The notes beneath the pieces are model-generated. The model made no database searches and was not told the DNA's origin. It worked only from the letters and a program-made list of their open reading frames with translations. Source: Methylophilaceae bacterium (GTDB lineage Bacteria; Pseudomonadota; Gammaproteobacteria; Burkholderiales; Methylophilaceae). From it: a stretch of 61,558 bases of DNA. Both the position numbers and the translations under genes were made by a program. The DNA lies in contig CANFZA010000001.1 of NCBI GenBank assembly GCA_947451235.1, positions 72,991 to 134,548 on the forward strand. Direction: 5' to 3'. Every line of letters starts with the position of its first letter. Position 1 is the first letter of the stretch. Shown here piece after piece: positions 28,766-37,964 of this stretch.

Positions 28766-29257
28766 ACATTAAAAGTAGCTGCCTGACCAAACTTAGCGAC
28801 AGCTAAATCTTGCGGATACTTTTTATGGGGAATAATGAAAAATCATATTCGTTACAGCTATTAATTTTGGCGCAACTTAGCAGACGCAAACCCCAAGTAA
28901 AAAGTGAAGAAATTCTAGCGCAACGCTACTTTTTAGCTATAAATTGAGCCTATTGACTTAGTTATGCTAGGCCAAGCACATCAATACAAATAATACCTAG
29001 GACTAGTTTCACAAAAACCTCATAAACAGCGCCTTGTAAATAACTCTACATTAATTTGCATTTAATCATTTACCGTCAAATCAGAAACATTTTGTAACAA
29101 TATTGATGACTAACCAAGGGTAAAATCTCACAAAATCTGTTTGAATCCTCATAAAAATGTAATTTCTGTGACACTTAAATGTAACTTCTTTCAGAAATTA
29201 AACTCCTATGAATTCTTCGAATATAAAACCATGTCTTTACGTGTCAGGTATTGAAAT

Positions 29258-31759
29258 TTGCTCACTCAAGATTTAACTGCTGAAGAAATAACACCAAGCA
29301 CTACTGAAGGCTTAATTGAAAACGTTGCCGAAAACGGCATCGCCAACCCGTCTTGGTCTATTTTAGACACACAAGATCAATGGCAAGCGTTTAGCCAACC
29401 GGTTGGTGATGATGCAGCACAACCACTTGTGCAGTCTAGCTTATTGCTAGATGGGTTACGTTGCGCCGCGTGTTCAGGCATTATTGAGCGCGGTTTGCAA
29501 GCATTGCCAGGCGTGGTCAGTGCGCGCGTAAGTATGTCTAAAAGGCGCGCAGTGGTGATTTGGTCGCCAGCCCTCACGCTTCCTTCAAAAATACTCCGCG
29601 CAGTGCAAGTCATGGGTTACGGCGCAAGTCCAGCCTCCCACAATGAAAATCAGCTAAATGCAACAGCCAAAAGCCGAGCAGCCTTTTGGCGCTGGATGGT
29701 GGCTGGTTTTTGCATGATGCAAGTGATGATGTACGCCAGTCCTAGCTACTTCACAAAAGCGGGCGAAATTTCTAGTGACATCCGTTATTTACTCAACTGG
29801 GCATCATGGCTGTTAAGTTTGCCGGTATTATTATTTTCTAGCAGTTCGTTTTTTAGCAACGCATTTCGAGATTTAAAATTAAGACAAATCAGCATGGATT
29901 TACCTGTGGCTTTAGGTATTGCCATCACATTCCTGGTCAGCTCTGCCGCAACATTTGAGCCTAATAGCTGGTGGGGACACACGGTATATTTTGATTCCAT
30001 GACCATGTTTGTATTCTTTTTACTCTCTGCACGCCTGATTGAAGTAAAACTACACAGCAAAACGCTGGGTTCTTTAGAATTATTAGTCAGCCGTATTCCT
30101 GAAAATACCGAACGTCAAAATCTGGATGGTACTTTCTCTCGCGTGTTAAATACCCAGCTTAAAGTAGGTGATATTGTGCGGGTTAATCTCGGCGAGGCTT
30201 TTCCTGCGGATGGTGAATTGGTGTTGCTTGATACTAATTTGAATGGCACTAATTTAGATAGCGCCGACCTAAATAGCCATGCCCAAAACAGCATTACTGT
30301 AGACGAGTCCCTACTCACAGGCGAATCTACGCCTATACAAAAAAATCTACATGACAAAGTCATCGCCGGTAGTTACAACCTTGGTCAAACCGTACATGTG
30401 GCGCTGGAAACCATAGGCGAATCCACCCAATACGGCAAAATCGTGAATTTAATCAATCAGGCCGCCATAGAAAAACCCAGATTGTCACAATTGGCTGACC
30501 GTGTGGCTAGGCCATTTTTACTGTTTGTAATTTTCAGCGCAGGTCTTGCTGCGGCGTTGTTGTGGGATGTAGATCGCGGTCGCGCCTTGATGACCGCCGC
30601 TGCCGTGTTAATTGTCACCTGCCCTTGTGCGTTGTCGTTGGCCACACCGGCCGCCATGTTAGCTAGCGCCAGCGCCTTTGTGAAACGTGGAGTTTTGATT
30701 AAACGCCTGCAAGCCATAGAAAGTATCGCCAATGTTGATACGGTTATTTTCGACAAAACTGGCACACTGACTGAAGACCATATTCAAGTGATGGCGATTA
30801 GCCATAAAGAGGGTTTATCAGAAGCCAGCGCACTGGCCTTAGCCGCAAGTATTGCGCAATATTCACAGCACCCGATTTCTCGGGCTTTATTAAAAAACTA
30901 TCAGCAACTTAGCTTGCAAAACAATACGCAAGATTCTGTACAAAATCCAAGCCTAGCCATAGCTAAAATCGACTTAGTTGACGTGCATGAAGAAATTGGC
31001 GCCGGTATTAGTGCCACAGTTAAAAATAATGCCACTGCCACAAACCTAAGCCCGCAAACATTAATCAGCGGTCGCCTAAAATTTGGCTCGGCTAAATTTT
31101 GTGCAAGCAAAGTCACAGAAGAGTTTCAACAACAAGTATATCTTGCTGATGACAATGGCTGGCTAGCGACTTTTAGCTTGCAAGAGGCCATAAAACCAAA
31201 CGCTGCCGCTGCAATTAAACAACTGAAAGATATTCACTTAAATGTAGAACTTTTGTCTGGTGATCAGTCATATACAGTGAAGTACATGGCGAATGAAATT
31301 GGTATCACGCAATTTCAATCTGCTTGCAGCCCCAATGATAAATTATTGCGTTTACAAACCCTTAAACAGCAAGGTAAAAAAATACTAATGGTAGGCGATG
31401 GTTTAAATGATGGGCCAATATTAGCCAGCGCGCATGTGTCTATCGCAATGGGCAAAGGCGTACCGCTAACGCTGGCACATGCAGATTACATTTTGCTAAA
31501 TGGTGACATTAGCTTAATTCCACAACTGATACTCCATGCACAAAAGACCATGAATATCATCAAACAAAATATCGCTTGGGCGATTGTTTACAATTTAGTC
31601 AGTATTCCACTCGCGTTTAGCGGTGTTTTGTCGGCTTGGCTAGCAGGACTAGGCATGGCGATAAGCTCCTTAATTGTGGTGGCGAATGCGCTACGTTTGA
31701 CCAATTTTTCAACTGCACCTACATCTCAACCACTTAAAACAAGCATCTCAACCGCTTAA
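29258..31759 (+). CDS. ccoI: Copper-translocating P1B-ATPase for cbb3 oxidase (CcoI/FixI)
   Basis: Exports Cu(I) across the inner membrane for cbb3 oxidase assembly. It has an N-terminal metal-binding domain with CAAC (Cys69, Cys72), eight predicted membrane helices, the A-domain with SLLTGES, the CPC transport motif (455-457), phosphorylation motif DKTGTLTED (Asp499) and the hinge VGDGLNDGP. No ATG is available before the HMA domain; TTG at 29258, 8-9 bases after AGGT, is the likely start. The A-domain holds an insert of three 15-bp units (30233-30277) coding TNLNG-TNLDS-ADLNS. It is placed at the head of the cco genes rather than after ccoG/H. Confidence 0.94.
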   Translation: MLTQDLTAEEITPSTTEGLIENVAENGIANPSWSILDTQDQWQAFSQPVGDDAAQPLVQSSLLLDGLRCAACSGIIERGLQALPGVVSARVSMSKRRAVVIWSPALTLPSKILRAVQVMGYGASPASHNENQLNATAKSRAAFWRWMVAGFCMMQVMMYASPSYFTKAGEISSDIRYLLNWASWLLSLPVLLFSSSSFFSNAFRDLKLRQISMDLPVALGIAITFLVSSAATFEPNSWWGHTVYFDSMTMFVFFLLSARLIEVKLHSKTLGSLELLVSRIPENTERQNLDGTFSRVLNTQLKVGDIVRVNLGEAFPADGELVLLDTNLNGTNLDSADLNSHAQNSITVDESLLTGESTPIQKNLHDKVIAGSYNLGQTVHVALETIGESTQYGKIVNLINQAAIEKPRLSQLADRVARPFLLFVIFSAGLAAALLWDVDRGRALMTAAAVLIVTCPCALSLATPAAMLASASAFVKRGVLIKRLQAIESIANVDTVIFDKTGTLTEDHIQVMAISHKEGLSEASALALAASIAQYSQHPISRALLKNYQQLSLQNNTQDSVQNPSLAIAKIDLVDVHEEIGAGISATVKNNATATNLSPQTLISGRLKFGSAKFCASKVTEEFQQQVYLADDNGWLATFSLQEAIKPNAAAAIKQLKDIHLNVELLSGDQSYTVKYMANEIGITQFQSACSPNDKLLRLQTLKQQGKKILMVGDGLNDGPILASAHVSIAMGKGVPLTLAHADYILLNGDISLIPQLILHAQKTMNIIKQNIAWAIVYNLVSIPLAFSGVLSAWLAGLGMAISSLIVVANALRLTNFSTAPTSQPLKTSISTA
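30233..30277 (+). repeat. In-frame 15-bp x3 repeat inside ccoI
   Basis: ACTAATTTGAATGGC, ACTAATTTAGATAGC and GCCGACCTAAATAGC follow each other in frame and add the pentapeptides TNLNG, TNLDS and ADLNS (residues 326-340) to an A-domain loop. Confidence 0.85.
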
Positions 31760-31774
31760 TACAAAGGCCAGCTA

Positions 31775-31915
31775 ATGGACATTTTATTTGTACTCGTACC
31801 GCTTTCGGTGCTCATGGCGCTTTGTGTGCTAGGTGGACTTTGGTGGGCGGTGTATCGCGGACAGTTTGAAGATATTGAAGACGAAGGTCGAAGAATTTTA
31901 GAAGACGACCAATAG
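31775..31915 (+). CDS. ccoS: cbb3 oxidase maturation protein CcoS
   Basis: A 46-residue single-span membrane protein, MDILFVLVPLSVLMALC..., with the typical short cytoplasmic tail (YRGQFEDIEDEG, then acidic end). CcoS is needed for cofactor insertion into CcoN. It starts 15 bases after the ccoI stop, as in other ccoI-ccoS pairs. Confidence 0.93.
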   Translation: MDILFVLVPLSVLMALCVLGGLWWAVYRGQFEDIEDEGRRILEDDQ

Positions 31916-31968
31916 TCAGCGTTGGTCCGGCAATGGCCTGTTGCAGTACGATTTACCGAATTTTTAGT

Positions 31969-31993
31969 GTTTAGTTTAATGTTTAGTTTTAAT
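31969..31993. repeat. 12-bp duplication before ccoN
   Basis: GTTTAGTTTAAT is followed by GTTTAGTTTTAAT in the 96-base gap between ccoS and ccoN, about 20 bases before the ccoN start. Confidence 0.6.
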
Positions 31994-32011
31994 TTTTAAA
32001 AGGCAGAAGTT

Positions 32012-33493
32012 ATGAGCGTCAGCAATGCAGCATCAGCCAACTTAGGGTTGATCAAACCAGAATCGGAGAGTCTATCATCGGCATTTTACGATGATTATGC
32101 TGTCAGAAATTTTACAATAATGGCCGTGTTTTGGGGCGTGGTCGGCATGATGATGGGCGTTATTATCGCCTCGCAACTTGCCTTCCCTGCACTAAATTTT
32201 GATACCGCATGGTTTAGCTTTGGCCGTTTACGCCCATTGCATACCAATTTAGTGGTATTTGCTTTTGGTGGTTGTACGCTATTAGGGACGTCTTTTTACA
32301 TTGTGCAGCGTACCGGCCAAACCCGCTTACGCTTTCCATTGCTATCGCGCATGGTGTTTTGGGGTTATCAAGTCATCATTTTAGCGGCCATTATTTCACT
32401 ACCTTTGGGTTATACCTCAGGCAAAGAATATGCCGAACTAGAATGGCCAATTGACGTGTTATTGCTGATTATTTGGCTAATGTACGCAACCGTATTCTTC
32501 GGTACTGTAGCTGCCAGAAAAATGAAGCATATCTATGTGGCTAACTGGTTTTACGGTGCTTTTATTATCGTCATTGCTATTTTGCATTTGGTGAATAGTA
32601 TGGAAGTGCCGGCTGAATTAATGAAATCCTATTCAGCTTATGCCGGCGTACAAGATGCCATGATTCAATGGTGGTATGGCCATAACGTGGTTGGGTTTTT
32701 CTTAACCGCAGGCTTTTTAGGCATGATGTACTACTTTGTGCCTAAGCAAGCAGGCCGTCCAGTGTATTCATATCGCCTATCTATTGTGCATTTTTGGGGC
32801 TTGATTTTCACTTATATGTGGGCAGGTTCGCACCATTTGCACTACACCGCTTTGCCTGATTGGACACAATCTGTCGGTATGGTGTTATCGCTTATTTTGT
32901 TAGCACCAAGCTGGGGCGGCATGATTAACGGCATGATGACGATGTCTGGCGCATGGCATAAATTGCGCGACGATCCTATCCTACGCTTCATGATTGTATC
33001 GCTATCTTTCTACGGTATGAGTACGTTTGAAGGCCCGATGATGGCGATTAAAACCGTCAATGCGCTATCACATTACACTGACTGGACCATTGGCCACGTG
33101 CATTCAGGCGCGCTAGGCTGGGTTGGATTCATCGCAATGGGCGCTATTTATTACCTTGTACCGCGCTTATATAGCCAAACTGAAATGTATAGCAAAAAAG
33201 CCATTGAATTACACTTTTGGTTAGCCACTATCGGCATTGTTTTATACATCGTTGCGATGTGGATTTCAGGCATTGCTGAAGGTTTAATGTGGCGCGCAAT
33301 GAACGACGACGGCACGCTTACCTATACATTTGTAGAGGCAGTTAAAGCTACGCATCCGTTCTATGTTATTCGTATGATAGGCGGTATGTTATATCTAACC
33401 GGCACCTGCATTATGCTTTGGAATGTATTAAAAACGGCCTCTATGGGTCGCCATGCCTTAGCCAAAATACCATCAACACCTGTTCATGCATAA
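32012..33493 (+). CDS. ccoN: cbb3-type cytochrome c oxidase subunit I
   Basis: Catalytic subunit with low-spin heme b and the heme b3-CuB centre, reducing oxygen with high affinity. 493 residues with about 12 membrane helices. Heme and copper ligands are visible in [46 protein letters not shown] and [22 protein letters not shown] lies before the ATG. It is the first structural gene of the ccoNOQP set. Confidence 0.97.
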   Translation: MSVSNAASANLGLIKPESESLSSAFYDDYAVRNFTIMAVFWGVVGMMMGVIIASQLAFPALNFDTAWFSFGRLRPLHTNLVVFAFGGCTLLGTSFYIVQRTGQTRLRFPLLSRMVFWGYQVIILAAIISLPLGYTSGKEYAELEWPIDVLLLIIWLMYATVFFGTVAARKMKHIYVANWFYGAFIIVIAILHLVNSMEVPAELMKSYSAYAGVQDAMIQWWYGHNVVGFFLTAGFLGMMYYFVPKQAGRPVYSYRLSIVHFWGLIFTYMWAGSHHLHYTALPDWTQSVGMVLSLILLAPSWGGMINGMMTMSGAWHKLRDDPILRFMIVSLSFYGMSTFEGPMMAIKTVNALSHYTDWTIGHVHSGALGWVGFIAMGAIYYLVPRLYSQTEMYSKKAIELHFWLATIGIVLYIVAMWISGIAEGLMWRAMNDDGTLTYTFVEAVKATHPFYVIRMIGGMLYLTGTCIMLWNVLKTASMGRHALAKIPSTPVHA

Positions 33494-33503
33494 GAGAACT
33501 TAA

Positions 33504-34142
33504 ATGAGTCTAGATAAAGTCAAAGCTTCAGAGAAAAAAGGGTTCACGCACGAAACCATTGAAACTAACAGTTTTTTAATGGTGATATTAATTCTGTGCG
33601 TGGTTTCATTTGGTGGTTTGGTAGAAATCGTACCATTGTTTTTTCAAAAATCAACCACTGAGCCGATTAAGGGTTTAAAGCCATATACCGCATTGCAATT
33701 GGCCGGCCGCGACATTTACACGCGTGAAGGCTGCTACAACTGCCACTCACAAATGATACGTCCGTTTAAGGCTGAAACCTTGCGTTATGGCCACTATTCT
33801 GTAGCGGGCGAGTCAGTATTTGATCACCCATTTCAGTGGGGTAGTAAACGTACCGGCCCAGATTTAGCACGCGTAGGTAAAAAATATAGCGATGAATGGC
33901 ATCGTATTCACTTGGATAATCCACGCGATTTGATTCCAGAATCAGTGATGCCAGGCTACCCATGGTTAAGCAAAAACAAAGTGGATGCAATGCATATTCC
34001 TGCACACATGCGTGCGCTTAGAACCGCTGGCGTACCTTACACAGACGATGAGATTAACAGCGCAGCCAATGACACTTATGGCAAAACTGAATCTGAAGCG
34101 CTAATAGCCTATCTACAAATATTAGGCACTACACTTAAATAG
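33504..34142 (+). CDS. ccoO: cbb3-type cytochrome c oxidase subunit II (monoheme c)
   Basis: Membrane-anchored monoheme cytochrome c that passes electrons to CcoN. It has one N-terminal membrane segment (about 23-46) and the heme site CYNCH at residues 77-81 within [15 protein letters not shown]; the axial Met lies in [10 protein letters not shown]. 212 residues is normal. It starts 10 bases after ccoN. Confidence 0.97.
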   Translation: MSLDKVKASEKKGFTHETIETNSFLMVILILCVVSFGGLVEIVPLFFQKSTTEPIKGLKPYTALQLAGRDIYTREGCYNCHSQMIRPFKAETLRYGHYSVAGESVFDHPFQWGSKRTGPDLARVGKKYSDEWHRIHLDNPRDLIPESVMPGYPWLSKNKVDAMHIPAHMRALRTAGVPYTDDEINSAANDTYGKTESEALIAYLQILGTTLK

Positions 34143-34177
34143 CCTAGTGAATAACTGGGTAAGTAAAAGGGTGAATT

Positions 34178-34324
34178 ATGTTAGATATTAATGATTTACG
34201 CAGTATATCCACGGTTGGCGCCCTCATTAGCTTTGTTGGCATTTGGGTGTGGGCCTGGTCTAGAAGCAATAAGAATAATTTTGATGAAGCGGCTAACTTG
34301 CCGTTTGAAGGAGATGAAGAATGA
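34178..34324 (+). CDS. ccoQ: cbb3 oxidase subunit CcoQ
   Basis: A 48-residue protein with one membrane span (STVGALISFVGIWVWAWS) and an acidic tail ending FEGDEE, the standard CcoQ plan. It stabilises the oxidase complex. Its stop overlaps the ccoP start as ATGA, and it lies 35 bases after ccoO. Confidence 0.93.
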   Translation: MLDINDLRSISTVGALISFVGIWVWAWSRSNKNNFDEAANLPFEGDEE

Positions 34325-35238
34325 GTGATTTCACGAGTGACTTTTGGTCTTACTATATCTCGTTTATTGTAATTGGCGGCATTATTGGCTGCTTAGTATT
34401 ACTGCTAGTCACTAGCAAAGTAAAACCAATGAGCGATACCGACAACACCACTGGCCATGTGTACGATGAAGATATTGTTGAAATGAACAATCCCTTGCCA
34501 AGATGGTGGATGTGGCTGTTTGTATTAACCTGTATTTTTGGTGTTTTCTATTTAATCGCGTTCCCAGGTTTAGGCACCAATAAAGGATTGTTAGGCTGGT
34601 CTGGCATAGGTCAATATGAACACGAAGTGGCAGAAACCAATAAACGTTTAGCACCTATCTATGCGAAATTTACCGCAATGAAAGTTGAAGATGTTGCGCA
34701 CGATGCTAAAGCAATGGCCATTGGTGAGCGCTTGTTCATGAACAATTGTTCACAATGTCACGGCTCAGATGCACATGGTAGCAAAGGTTTCCCTAACCTG
34801 ACTGATCACGATTGGTTACACGGTGGTAGCCCAGAGAAAATTACAGAAACCATTACTTTAGGCAGACACGGCGTAATGCCGCCAATGCAAGCTGCGGTTG
34901 GTGACCAAGACGACGTAAAAAATGTAGCCAATTATGTGTTGAGCTTATCTAACAGCAAGCACGACAAAGCGCGCGCTGAACTAGGTAAAGAAAAATTTGT
35001 GATCTGTGCAGCCTGTCACGGCGCAGATGGTAAAGGTAATCAAGCAATTGGTTCGCCTAACCTTACTGACAATATTTGGTTACACGGTTTTGGTGAAGCG
35101 GCAATTATTGATCGTATTAATTTGGGTAAAGAAAACATAATGCCAGCCCAAGGCGAGCGTTTATCACCAGAGCAGATTCATGTGTTAGCGGCTTATGTGT
35201 GGAGTTTTTCAAACGTAGCTAAAAAATCTGAAGATTAA
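34321..35238 (+). CDS. ccoP: cbb3-type cytochrome c oxidase subunit III (diheme c)
   Basis: Diheme cytochrome c subunit. Two membrane segments (about 10-31 and 62-82) are followed by two periplasmic heme sites, CSQCH (143-147) and CAACH (229-233), each with a downstream Met ligand (HGVMPPM, ENIMPAQ). The region NPLPRWWMWLF before the second membrane span is characteristic. 305 residues is typical. A perfect hairpin follows the stop. Confidence 0.97.
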   Translation: MSDFTSDFWSYYISFIVIGGIIGCLVLLLVTSKVKPMSDTDNTTGHVYDEDIVEMNNPLPRWWMWLFVLTCIFGVFYLIAFPGLGTNKGLLGWSGIGQYEHEVAETNKRLAPIYAKFTAMKVEDVAHDAKAMAIGERLFMNNCSQCHGSDAHGSKGFPNLTDHDWLHGGSPEKITETITLGRHGVMPPMQAAVGDQDDVKNVANYVLSLSNSKHDKARAELGKEKFVICAACHGADGKGNQAIGSPNLTDNIWLHGFGEAAIIDRINLGKENIMPAQGERLSPEQIHVLAAYVWSFSNVAKKSED

Positions 35239-35246
35239 TGAAAGCT

Positions 35247-35275
35247 TTAATGGCCATATTCAATATGGCCATTAA
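35247..35275 (+). terminator. Perfect 14-bp hairpin after ccoP
   Basis: TTAATGGCCATATT, one base, AATATGGCCATTAA. It is almost a continuous palindrome, placed 8 bases after ccoP. The downstream sequence is A/T-rich without a clean T-run, so it may end or attenuate the ccoNOQP transcript before ccoG, or protect its 3' end. Confidence 0.6.
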
Positions 35276-35348
35276 TAAATTAATACTAAAATCAGTAAGG
35301 CAAAAATAAATACTGAGTAAGTAAGATCATAGTGAGTAACAAGTAGCA

Positions 35349-36782
35349 ATGACCAGTCAAAAGAAGCCAAAAAAAGTAATTCCTATCATCAGCGAAAGCA
35401 CTCAAAATGGTGTGGTGTCGCTGTATGAGGCGCAGAAAAAAATCTATCCACGTAGCACTTCTGGATATTTTACTAACTGGCGTTGGATTTCGTTGTGGAT
35501 TACGCAACTGGTGTTTTACGGCATGCCTTGGCTGGAATGGGGCAATAGACAAGCGCTGTTACTAGACATTAGCACACATCGATTTTACATTTTCGGCTTG
35601 ATACTGTACCCGCAAGATTTAATTTATCTGGCGGTCATTCTCATTATTGCGGCACTTGCGCTGTTTTTGTTTACCGCTGTAGCCGGGCGACTTTGGTGTG
35701 GATTTTCCTGTCCACAAACGGTTTACACCAAAATATTTTTGTGGATAGAAGCCAAAATTGAAGGTGATCGTGCCGCCCGCATCAAACTAGACAGTTCAAA
35801 ATTATGCGTCAGTAAAGTTTTCAAAAAATGGCTGAAACATTTTGTGTGGATTAGTTTTTCCATGTGGACTGGTTTTACCTTTTTGGGCTACTTCACACCA
35901 ATTCGTGAATTAACGCTTGGTATTCAGCATTTCAACCTAGGCCCTTGGGAAACATTTTGGATTTGCTTTTATGGCTTTGCCACCTATGGCAATGCCGGCT
36001 TTTTACGCGAACAAGTATGTAAATACATGTGTCCTTATGCGCGCTTTCAAAGTGCCATGTTTGATAAAGACACGCTTATTGTCACTTACGACGAAGAACG
36101 TGGCGAGCCGCGCAGTGGCCGTTCACGCAAGGTAGATGCCAAAGAAAAAGGTCTTGGCGATTGTATAGACTGCAACTTTTGCGTGCAGGTTTGCCCGGTT
36201 GGCATTGATATTCGCGATGGCCTGCAATATGAATGTATCAGCTGCGGTCTGTGTATCGATGCCTGCGACAGCATTATGGATAAAATGGAATATCCACGCG
36301 GCCTTATCCGCTTTTCTACGCAAAATGGTATCAGTCAGCATTGGTCTAAACATCAGATTGTGCAGAAAATATTGCGTCCCAGAGTGCTGGTTTATTGCGC
36401 AGTTTTGCTAGCATTGTCCATAGGCTTGGCTACCTCATTGGGCTTGCGCTCTTCATTTACCGTAGATGTAATGCGTGATAATGGCGTAATGTCACGGATG
36501 ATGCCAGGCGGCTTTGTGGAAAACGTTTACCGGCTACAAGTTAGCAACGCCACTGAAGCGCCAGAAACATATCGTGTTTCCGTGTCTGGTTTAACCGGCT
36601 TATCGGTTGCCTCAAGAAAAGAATTTAAAGTAGATGCTGCTTCATCACGGACGTTTTCTGTCAGCCTACAAATTTTGGATGGCACAACCACTAGCGGCTC
36701 ACATAAAGTCATGTTTGAGATAGATGCGCTCAATAAACCCGATCATGTTTCTGAAAGATCTATTTTTTATGTGGCTCAATAA
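35349..36782 (+). CDS. ccoG: Cytochrome oxidase accessory protein CcoG (FixG-like ferredoxin)
   Basis: Membrane ferredoxin linked to cbb3 assembly, reported to help Cu(II) reduction. 477 residues with an N-terminal membrane region (helices about 40-60, 85-115, 160-180, 200-215), then two [4Fe-4S] motifs, CIDCNFCVQVCPVGID and CISCGLCIDACDSIMD (about 275-315), a further membrane helix near 345-365 and a C-terminal Ig-like FixG domain. CGFSCPQTVYTKIF and CKYMCPYARFQ are further conserved Cys sites. Confidence 0.95.
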   Translation: MTSQKKPKKVIPIISESTQNGVVSLYEAQKKIYPRSTSGYFTNWRWISLWITQLVFYGMPWLEWGNRQALLLDISTHRFYIFGLILYPQDLIYLAVILIIAALALFLFTAVAGRLWCGFSCPQTVYTKIFLWIEAKIEGDRAARIKLDSSKLCVSKVFKKWLKHFVWISFSMWTGFTFLGYFTPIRELTLGIQHFNLGPWETFWICFYGFATYGNAGFLREQVCKYMCPYARFQSAMFDKDTLIVTYDEERGEPRSGRSRKVDAKEKGLGDCIDCNFCVQVCPVGIDIRDGLQYECISCGLCIDACDSIMDKMEYPRGLIRFSTQNGISQHWSKHQIVQKILRPRVLVYCAVLLALSIGLATSLGLRSSFTVDVMRDNGVMSRMMPGGFVENVYRLQVSNATEAPETYRVSVSGLTGLSVASRKEFKVDAASSRTFSVSLQILDGTTTSGSHKVMFEIDALNKPDHVSERSIFYVAQ

Positions 36783-36821
36783 GATGACTCCAAATAACTT
36801 GCTACTCAATTAAATGGCTCT

Positions 36822-36863
36822 AAGTAAATAGTTCAAAGTCAGTAGTTCGAAGTCAATTGATCT
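36822..36863. repeat. 14-bp x3 tandem units between ccoG and the FixH-like gene
   Basis: AAGTAAATAGTTCA, AAGTCAGTAGTTCG and AAGTCAATTGATCT run head to tail from 36822. The third unit creates a weak FNR-like half site TTGATCTCAGACAA (36857-36870). Confidence 0.7.
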
Positions 36864-36964
36864 CAGACAAGTTACAATCAGCAATATGACGTAAGATATT
36901 ACTAGAGAGATACTGCAATAAAGCTACTCAAGATTAATCCGCTAAAGTCTAGACAAGGAATAAT

Positions 36965-37276
36965 ATGATGCAAAAAAATACAAGTACCGATGACGAGAAA
37001 AATAAAGCATGGTGGCATCACGGCTATGCATGGCTAGCTTTTGGCGGCCCAGCGGCAGTGGTAGTTGCAAGTCTAATTACAGTATATATTGCCGTCAGTC
37101 ACCGCGACCCTGTAATCGACGAAGACTATTACCAAAAAGGCATTAACATTAATAAAACATTAGCCGATCAAGCACCTGAAGCTGATAATGCAAAAACACT
37201 CAGCACAGCAGAAAAAAATGCGCTGGAGCCAGCCGTACTTGCAAGAAACCATGCCGCTACCGGCGTAAATAAATAA
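36965..37276 (+). CDS. FixH/CcoH-like protein
   Basis: A 103-residue single-span membrane protein: AWWHHGYAWLAFGGPAAVVVASLITVYIAV, then SHRDPVIDEDYYQKGININKTLAD, which is the FixH signature (D-(E/D)-YY-xxG). CcoH/FixH proteins stabilise the cbb3 complex during assembly. It is shorter than classical FixH (about 150-170) and lacks the periplasmic beta domain. It is followed after 10 bases by a DsbD/TauE-like membrane protein. Confidence 0.85.
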   Translation: MMQKNTSTDDEKNKAWWHHGYAWLAFGGPAAVVVASLITVYIAVSHRDPVIDEDYYQKGININKTLADQAPEADNAKTLSTAEKNALEPAVLARNHAATGVNK

Positions 37277-37286
37277 CCATTACTTC

Positions 37287-37946
37287 ATGCAAACTGCACT
37301 CATCTACAGTGCGTTGGTGATGGGCTTTGCAGGCGGCCCGCATTGCGTAGCCATGTGCGGTGCGGCTTGCACCTCATTATCGCAGACTTCAACAAAACCA
37401 TACGCGATTCAGCTTTATCACCTTGGCCGCTTATGTGGCTATGCCGCAATGGGCGCTATCGCCACTTTTGCTATTCAAAGCATTGCTTGGCTATCCACTT
37501 ACAGCGCAATTCTGCACCCACTTTGGACTTTCTTTCATGTGCTGGTGTTTTTTTGGGGAATGCTACTCTTGGTGTATGCGCGCCAGCCTATTTGGGTTGA
37601 TCAAGCCGGGCGTAGCATTTGGCGTCATGTTAAAAAACTAAGTTTAGTCCAAGGCGGCAACTTTTATATTGGCATGCTGTGGGCCTTAATGCCTTGCGGT
37701 TTACTGTATTCAGCGCTGATTATTTCATCATTTAACGGCAACCCACTTGGCGGCGCACTCAGTATGGCCGCGTTTGCCATAGGCTCTAGCGTGTCATTAT
37801 TTTTTGCACCGTGGCTATGGCTAAAACTTAAAACCAATTTAGTAGAACCTTACGGCATGCGCCTAGCAGGCTTACTACTCAGCAGTGCCAGTGCATGGGC
37901 TATCTGGATGGAGCTTACACACCACACAAAAGTATGGTGCCTTTAA
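37287..37946 (+). CDS. Sulfite-exporter TauE/DsbD_2-like membrane protein of the cco cluster
   Basis: A 219-residue six-helix membrane protein with the GGPHCVAMCGAAC motif near the N-terminus and LMPCGLLYSALI near residue 135; both conserved Cys motifs are typical of the COG2836-type proteins found next to ccoG/ccoH. It is probably concerned with metal or thiol transfer during oxidase maturation, but the substrate is not known. It converges with the BNR-repeat gene, leaving 18 bases. Confidence 0.85.
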   Translation: MQTALIYSALVMGFAGGPHCVAMCGAACTSLSQTSTKPYAIQLYHLGRLCGYAAMGAIATFAIQSIAWLSTYSAILHPLWTFFHVLVFFWGMLLLVYARQPIWVDQAGRSIWRHVKKLSLVQGGNFYIGMLWALMPCGLLYSALIISSFNGNPLGGALSMAAFAIGSSVSLFFAPWLWLKLKTNLVEPYGMRLAGLLLSSASAWAIWMELTHHTKVWCL

Positions 37947-37964
37947 ATTCATACAAAAGTGAAG

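Larger units (their letters stand above)
28266..29257. other. About 1 kb non-coding region with multiple hairpins
   Basis: Between the leftward terminator and ccoI there is no credible protein gene on either strand. It holds a cluster of nested inverted repeats (28617-28680), a 9-bp hairpin (28741-28765), TAGCTG/CAGCTA (28776-28805), and TAGCG-CAA-CGCTA enclosed by AAAAAGT/ACTTTTT (about 28900-28935). Just before ccoI is a half-matching FNR-like sequence TTGATGACTAACCAA (29104-29118) and a repeat of AAATGTAAYTTCT (period 22). It may hold the ccoI promoter and an unrecognised RNA, or decayed sequence. Confidence 0.55.

Noticed and set aside
29104-29118. FNR-like sequence TTGATGACTAACCAA upstream of ccoI
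   Set aside because: Only one half fits TTGAT-N4-ATCAA; the other half matches three of five bases, which is expected by chance in AT-rich DNA.
36857-36870. FNR-like sequence TTGATCTCAGACAA before the FixH-like gene
   Set aside because: It arises from the third unit of a 14-bp tandem repeat and the right half is poor.
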